DNA from: Paracoccaceae bacterium
GTDB lineage: Bacteria > Pseudomonadota > Alphaproteobacteria > Rhodobacterales > Rhodobacteraceae
NCBI GenBank assembly: GCA_002400675.1
Contig: NVQY01000103.1
Span: 1-8,481, forward strand
Length of the DNA stretch: 8,481 nucleotides
Reading direction: 5' to 3'
Shown: one piece after another, positions 6,526 to 8,481 of the stretch
How the letters are laid out: every line of letters begins with the position of its first letter
Numbering within the stretch: position 1 is the first letter of the stretch
Notes under the pieces: model-generated
Database searches by the model: none
The model's input: only the letters and a program-made list of their open reading frames with translations
What the model was told of the DNA's origin: nothing
Program-made: the position numbers and the translations under genes

Positions 6526-7503
6526 ATGAAGATATCAAAGCTGGGACTGATCGGCGCTGCCTTGGCCGGATTGGTGGCAACCACCGCGATGGCAGAATAT
6601 CCCGAACGGGCGATCAAAATGGTGATCCCCTATGGCGCGGGCGGCGCGACTGACATTTCCGCGCGCACCATTGCCGAACCGCTGGGTCTGGCCGTGGGCA
6701 AGCCGCTGGTGATGGCCAATGTGGCCGGCGCAGGCGGGGCCACGGGGTCGGTTGCGGTGCAGAATGCCAAGGGCGATGGCTATACCATGTTGTTCGCCCG
6801 TGTCGGCACCCATTCGGTCAACCCGGCGATGAAGGCGACCTTGCCCTACACGCTGGATGATTTCCGCTTTGTCACGGTCTACGAGATCAACCCGGTGGCC
6901 TGCGCGGTGACGCCTGCCTCGGGCATCAAGTCGATGGAGGATCTGATTGCCAAAGTGAACGAAGGCGGCGTTGCCTATTCGTCCTCTGGGGTGGGGTCGT
7001 TGCTGCAACTGGCGGCGGTGATGGTGCTGAAGGAATTCGGCGTCAAAGACCCGCTGACCGCAGCCACGCATATTCCACAAAAAGGCGGAGGGGCGGCGGC
7101 AACGGCCGTTCTGAACGGCACGGCGACCTTCCTGTGCACCAATTCCTCGGCACTGGCCGGGTTTGTCGCCAATGGCCAGCTGGTGCCGATCCTTGTCACC
7201 ACCGCCGACCCTGTGCCCGGTTTTGACGCGCCCACGGCGGTCGAACTGGGCAAGCCGGCGCTGCAACAACTGGTGGGCTGGACCGGCATCGCCGGCCCGG
7301 ATGATCTGCCCGATGACGTGGCTGATAAATGGGCCGGCTGGATGGCCACCGCCACCCAGGACGCCACGTTCCGCAAGACAATGGAGGCGCGCGGCTCCAT
7401 CATCCGTCTGATGAGTCCGCAAGAGGCCAATGAATTCATCCAAGGCCAGTACAAAACGTTCCGCGCCCTTGTGGACGAGTTGGGCATGCGCATCGAAGGC
7501 TGA
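6526..7503 (+). CDS. TTT transporter periplasmic binding protein (Bug/TctC family)
   Basis: A 325-residue extracytoplasmic solute receptor. A Sec signal peptide with a Lys-containing n-region and hydrophobic core ends at AMA (residues 21-23), giving a mature start near EYPERAI. Family hallmarks follow: YPERAIKMVIPYGAGGATDISAR (about 25-47), where the two Bug beta-strand motifs form the carboxylate pocket; AGAGGATGSVAVQNAKGDGYTML (67-89); HIPQKGGGAAATAVLNG (182-198); and GWTGIAGPDDLP (251-262). Bug proteins bind carboxylates through water-mediated contacts with the proximal carboxylate and deliver them to TctA/TctB. The gene starts a transporter operon divergent from the LysR gene. A strong Shine-Dalgarno precedes its ATG. 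A long inverted repeat lies directly after it, which may allow more binding protein than membrane subunits to be made. The ligand cannot be read from sequence. Confidence 0.95.
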   Translation: MKISKLGLIGAALAGLVATTAMAEYPERAIKMVIPYGAGGATDISARTIAEPLGLAVGKPLVMANVAGAGGATGSVAVQNAKGDGYTMLFARVGTHSVNPAMKATLPYTLDDFRFVTVYEINPVACAVTPASGIKSMEDLIAKVNEGGVAYSSSGVGSLLQLAAVMVLKEFGVKDPLTAATHIPQKGGGAAATAVLNGTATFLCTNSSALAGFVANGQLVPILVTTADPVPGFDAPTAVELGKPALQQLVGWTGIAGPDDLPDDVADKWAGWMATATQDATFRKTMEARGSIIRLMSPQEANEFIQGQYKTFRALVDELGMRIEG

Positions 7504-7525
7504 CCACGCCGAGGTTGACAAACAC

Positions 7526-7562
7526 CACCTGCGCCGGGGCTATCATGGCCCCGGCGCAGGTG
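7526..7562 (+). repeat. Perfect 15-bp inverted repeat (intra-operon mRNA hairpin)
   Basis: Arm CACCTGCGCCGGGGC (7526-7540) is exactly complementary to GCCCCGGCGCAGGTG (7548-7562) around a 7-nt loop, TATCATG. The RNA stem would be very stable. It begins 22 nt after the binding-protein stop. No T-run follows, so it is not a classical intrinsic terminator. Its position suits a 3'-end stabiliser or partial attenuator separating binding-protein expression from that of the membrane subunits. Confidence 0.75.
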
Positions 7563-7568
7563 CAGACC

Positions 7569-7576
7569 GGGGGGAA
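7569..7576 (+). promoter_or_regulatory. Purine-rich ribosome binding site for the TctB-type gene
   Basis: GGGGGGAA lies 4 nt before GTG 7581, just outside the upstream hairpin. It favours GTG 7581 over TTG 7515 or ATG 7545, which lie before or within the hairpin. Confidence 0.5.
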
Positions 7577-7580
7577 TATC

Positions 7581-8072
7581 GTGCAGGATCGCAGCCTTCA
7601 GATCAGACTGGGCATTGGCGCGCTGGTCGCCGCCGGATTTTTGCTGTTGGTGGCAATTCCGGGTTGGGTGTCCAGCCCCAGCAATGTGTCCAATATCGTG
7701 CTGTCTCCGCTGTTCTGGCCCAATACGCTGGCGGTGCTGACCGGCAATGTCGGGCTGGGATTGGTGCTGACGGCGCTGCGACTGCCCAAGGCGCGCGCGC
7801 CGGAACCTTCGGACGTTACTGATCGCGGCGCGGCCTATGGGCGGTTGGCGATCATGGCGGTGATCATGGGTGCGACCATGCTGGCGATGCCACGCATCGG
7901 GCTGGTGTGGACGACAATGCTGGTGTTTGCGCTGATGGCGCTGCTGGTGCGCGCCACGCAGCGCAAAACCGCGCTGATCTGCGCGGTCCTGGTGCCGCTG
8001 TTTCTGTATGTGTTCTTTGCCCATGTCGCCGGCGTGGCGATCCCGCAGGGTAATTACGTGAGGCTACCATGA
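7581..8072 (+). CDS. TTT transporter small membrane subunit (TctB family)
   Basis: From GTG 7581 this is a 163-residue inner-membrane protein, close to the roughly 150 residues usual for TctB. Hydrophobic segments lie at about 12-30, 48-66, 88-106, 107-123 and 131-152; the fourth and fifth follow the pattern seen at the TctB C-terminus. A charged loop (about 68-88) separates the N- and C-terminal helices. TctB sequences are poorly conserved, so the call rests mainly on size, topology and its place between a Bug protein and a TctA gene. The start is uncertain: the frame is open from TTG 7515 and has an ATG at 7545, but those extensions (MAPAQVQTGGNI and longer) are not hydrophobic and lie in the hairpin. 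Its stop overlaps the TctA ATG by 4 nt (ATGA), consistent with coupled translation of the two membrane subunits. Confidence 0.86.
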   Translation: MQDRSLQIRLGIGALVAAGFLLLVAIPGWVSSPSNVSNIVLSPLFWPNTLAVLTGNVGLGLVLTALRLPKARAPEPSDVTDRGAAYGRLAIMAVIMGATMLAMPRIGLVWTTMLVFALMALLVRATQRKTALICAVLVPLFLYVFFAHVAGVAIPQGNYVRLP

Positions 8073-8481
8073 GTTTTATCGACAATCTGCTGGCCGGCCT
8101 CGCACTGGTGGGCAATATCGAAAGCTTTCTGGCGCTGGGGCTGGGTGTGGCCATTGGCGTGGTCGGCGGGGCGATCCCCGGCATGTCGGCGACCATGGCA
8201 GTGGCGCTGACGCTGCCGTTTACCTTTGCCATGCAGCCGATCACCGGCATCCTGTTGTTGTTGGGGGTCTACAAGGGCGGCATCTTTGGCGGGTCGATTC
8301 CGGCCATTCTGATCAAGACGCCCGGCACGCCGGCCTCGTCCGCCACGGTGCTGGACGGATACCCGCTGGCCGAACAGGGCAAGGCCGGCAAGGCGCTGGG
8401 CATGGCGCTTTGGGCGTCTTGCACGGCCGATCTGATTTCCAATCTGGCGCTGATCCTGTTTGCCGGCTGGCTGGCGTCCTT
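8069..8481 (+). CDS. TTT transporter large membrane subunit (TctA family), N-terminal part
   Basis: The ATG in the ATGA overlap with the TctB-type gene opens a frame that runs off the window after 137 codons; the family is about 500 residues, so roughly three-quarters is missing. GTGAGG at 8058-8063 precedes the start by 5 nt. TctA signatures are visible: a first hydrophobic segment ending in VVGGAIPGMSATMAVALTLP (about 31-50), then GVYKGGIFGGSIPAILIKTPGTPASSATVLDGYPLAEQGKAGKALG (about 67-112), the highly conserved region shared by TTT permeases. It should form the ion-coupled transport channel that receives carboxylate from the binding protein. No frameshift is seen in the part present. Confidence 0.95.
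   Translation, partial: MSFIDNLLAGLALVGNIESFLALGLGVAIGVVGGAIPGMSATMAVALTLPFTFAMQPITGILLLLGVYKGGIFGGSIPAILIKTPGTPASSATVLDGYPLAEQGKAGKALGMALWASCTADLISNLALILFAGWLAS

Noticed and set aside
6535..7521. 328-codon open frame on the minus strand opposite the TTT binding-protein gene
   Set aside because: It is antisense to a gene with a signal peptide and clear Bug motifs. Its translation is His/Arg/Gly-rich without a recognisable domain, typical of an antisense shadow in high-GC DNA.
7526..7575. Intrinsic transcription terminator after the binding-protein gene
   Set aside because: The stem is strong but the bases after it are G-rich (GGGGGG) with no T-run, and the TctB and TctA genes must be expressed from the same operon. 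Treated as an mRNA processing or attenuation element.

Overview
The window looks like a stretch of alphaproteobacterial chromosome, most likely from the Rhodobacterales/Roseobacter lineage. This is inferred from high-GC coding bias, tight gene packing, and the combination of a TTT transporter, a LysR regulator and an enolase-superfamily enzyme. I cannot name a species. It reads as an accessory catabolic locus for a small organic acid, not as a mobile element. I see no rRNA, tRNA, insertion sequence, CRISPR or phage feature.

Layout. (1) A rightward block, 1-3532: the tail of an upstream gene ending in a hydrophobic segment (2-73); a fumarate reductase/succinate dehydrogenase-type flavoprotein (77-1840); and the alpha (1914-2876) and beta (2873-3532) subunits of a two-subunit class I fumarase/tartrate-dehydratase-type hydro-lyase. 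(2) A leftward block, 6363-3564, with almost no spacing: a LysR-type regulator, a TauE/SafE-family membrane permease and a mandelate racemase/muconate lactonizing-type enzyme. It converges on block 1 with a 31-nt gap. (3) An AT-rich divergent intergenic region, about 6364-6525. (4) A second rightward block: a tripartite tricarboxylate transporter (TTT) in the order periplasmic binding protein (6526-7503), small TctB-type subunit (7581-8072) and large TctA-type subunit (8069 to the window edge, incomplete).

How it may work together (inference). The TTT system would import an organic acid, probably a hydroxy-di- or tricarboxylate. The enolase-superfamily enzyme would abstract an alpha proton from a carboxylate (dehydration or epimerisation). 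The Fe-S hydro-lyase would interconvert a 2-hydroxy acid and an alkene dicarboxylate. The flavoprotein would reduce or oxidise the fumarate-like intermediate. TauE/SafE may export an anionic product or toxic by-product. The LysR protein probably controls the divergent transporter operon. The substrate cannot be determined from sequence alone.

Three points deserve attention. The flavoprotein has Cys where SdhA/FrdA carry the His that binds FAD covalently. The fumarase-like subunits have unusual residues around the cluster and substrate loops. A perfect 15-bp inverted repeat lies between the binding-protein and TctB genes.
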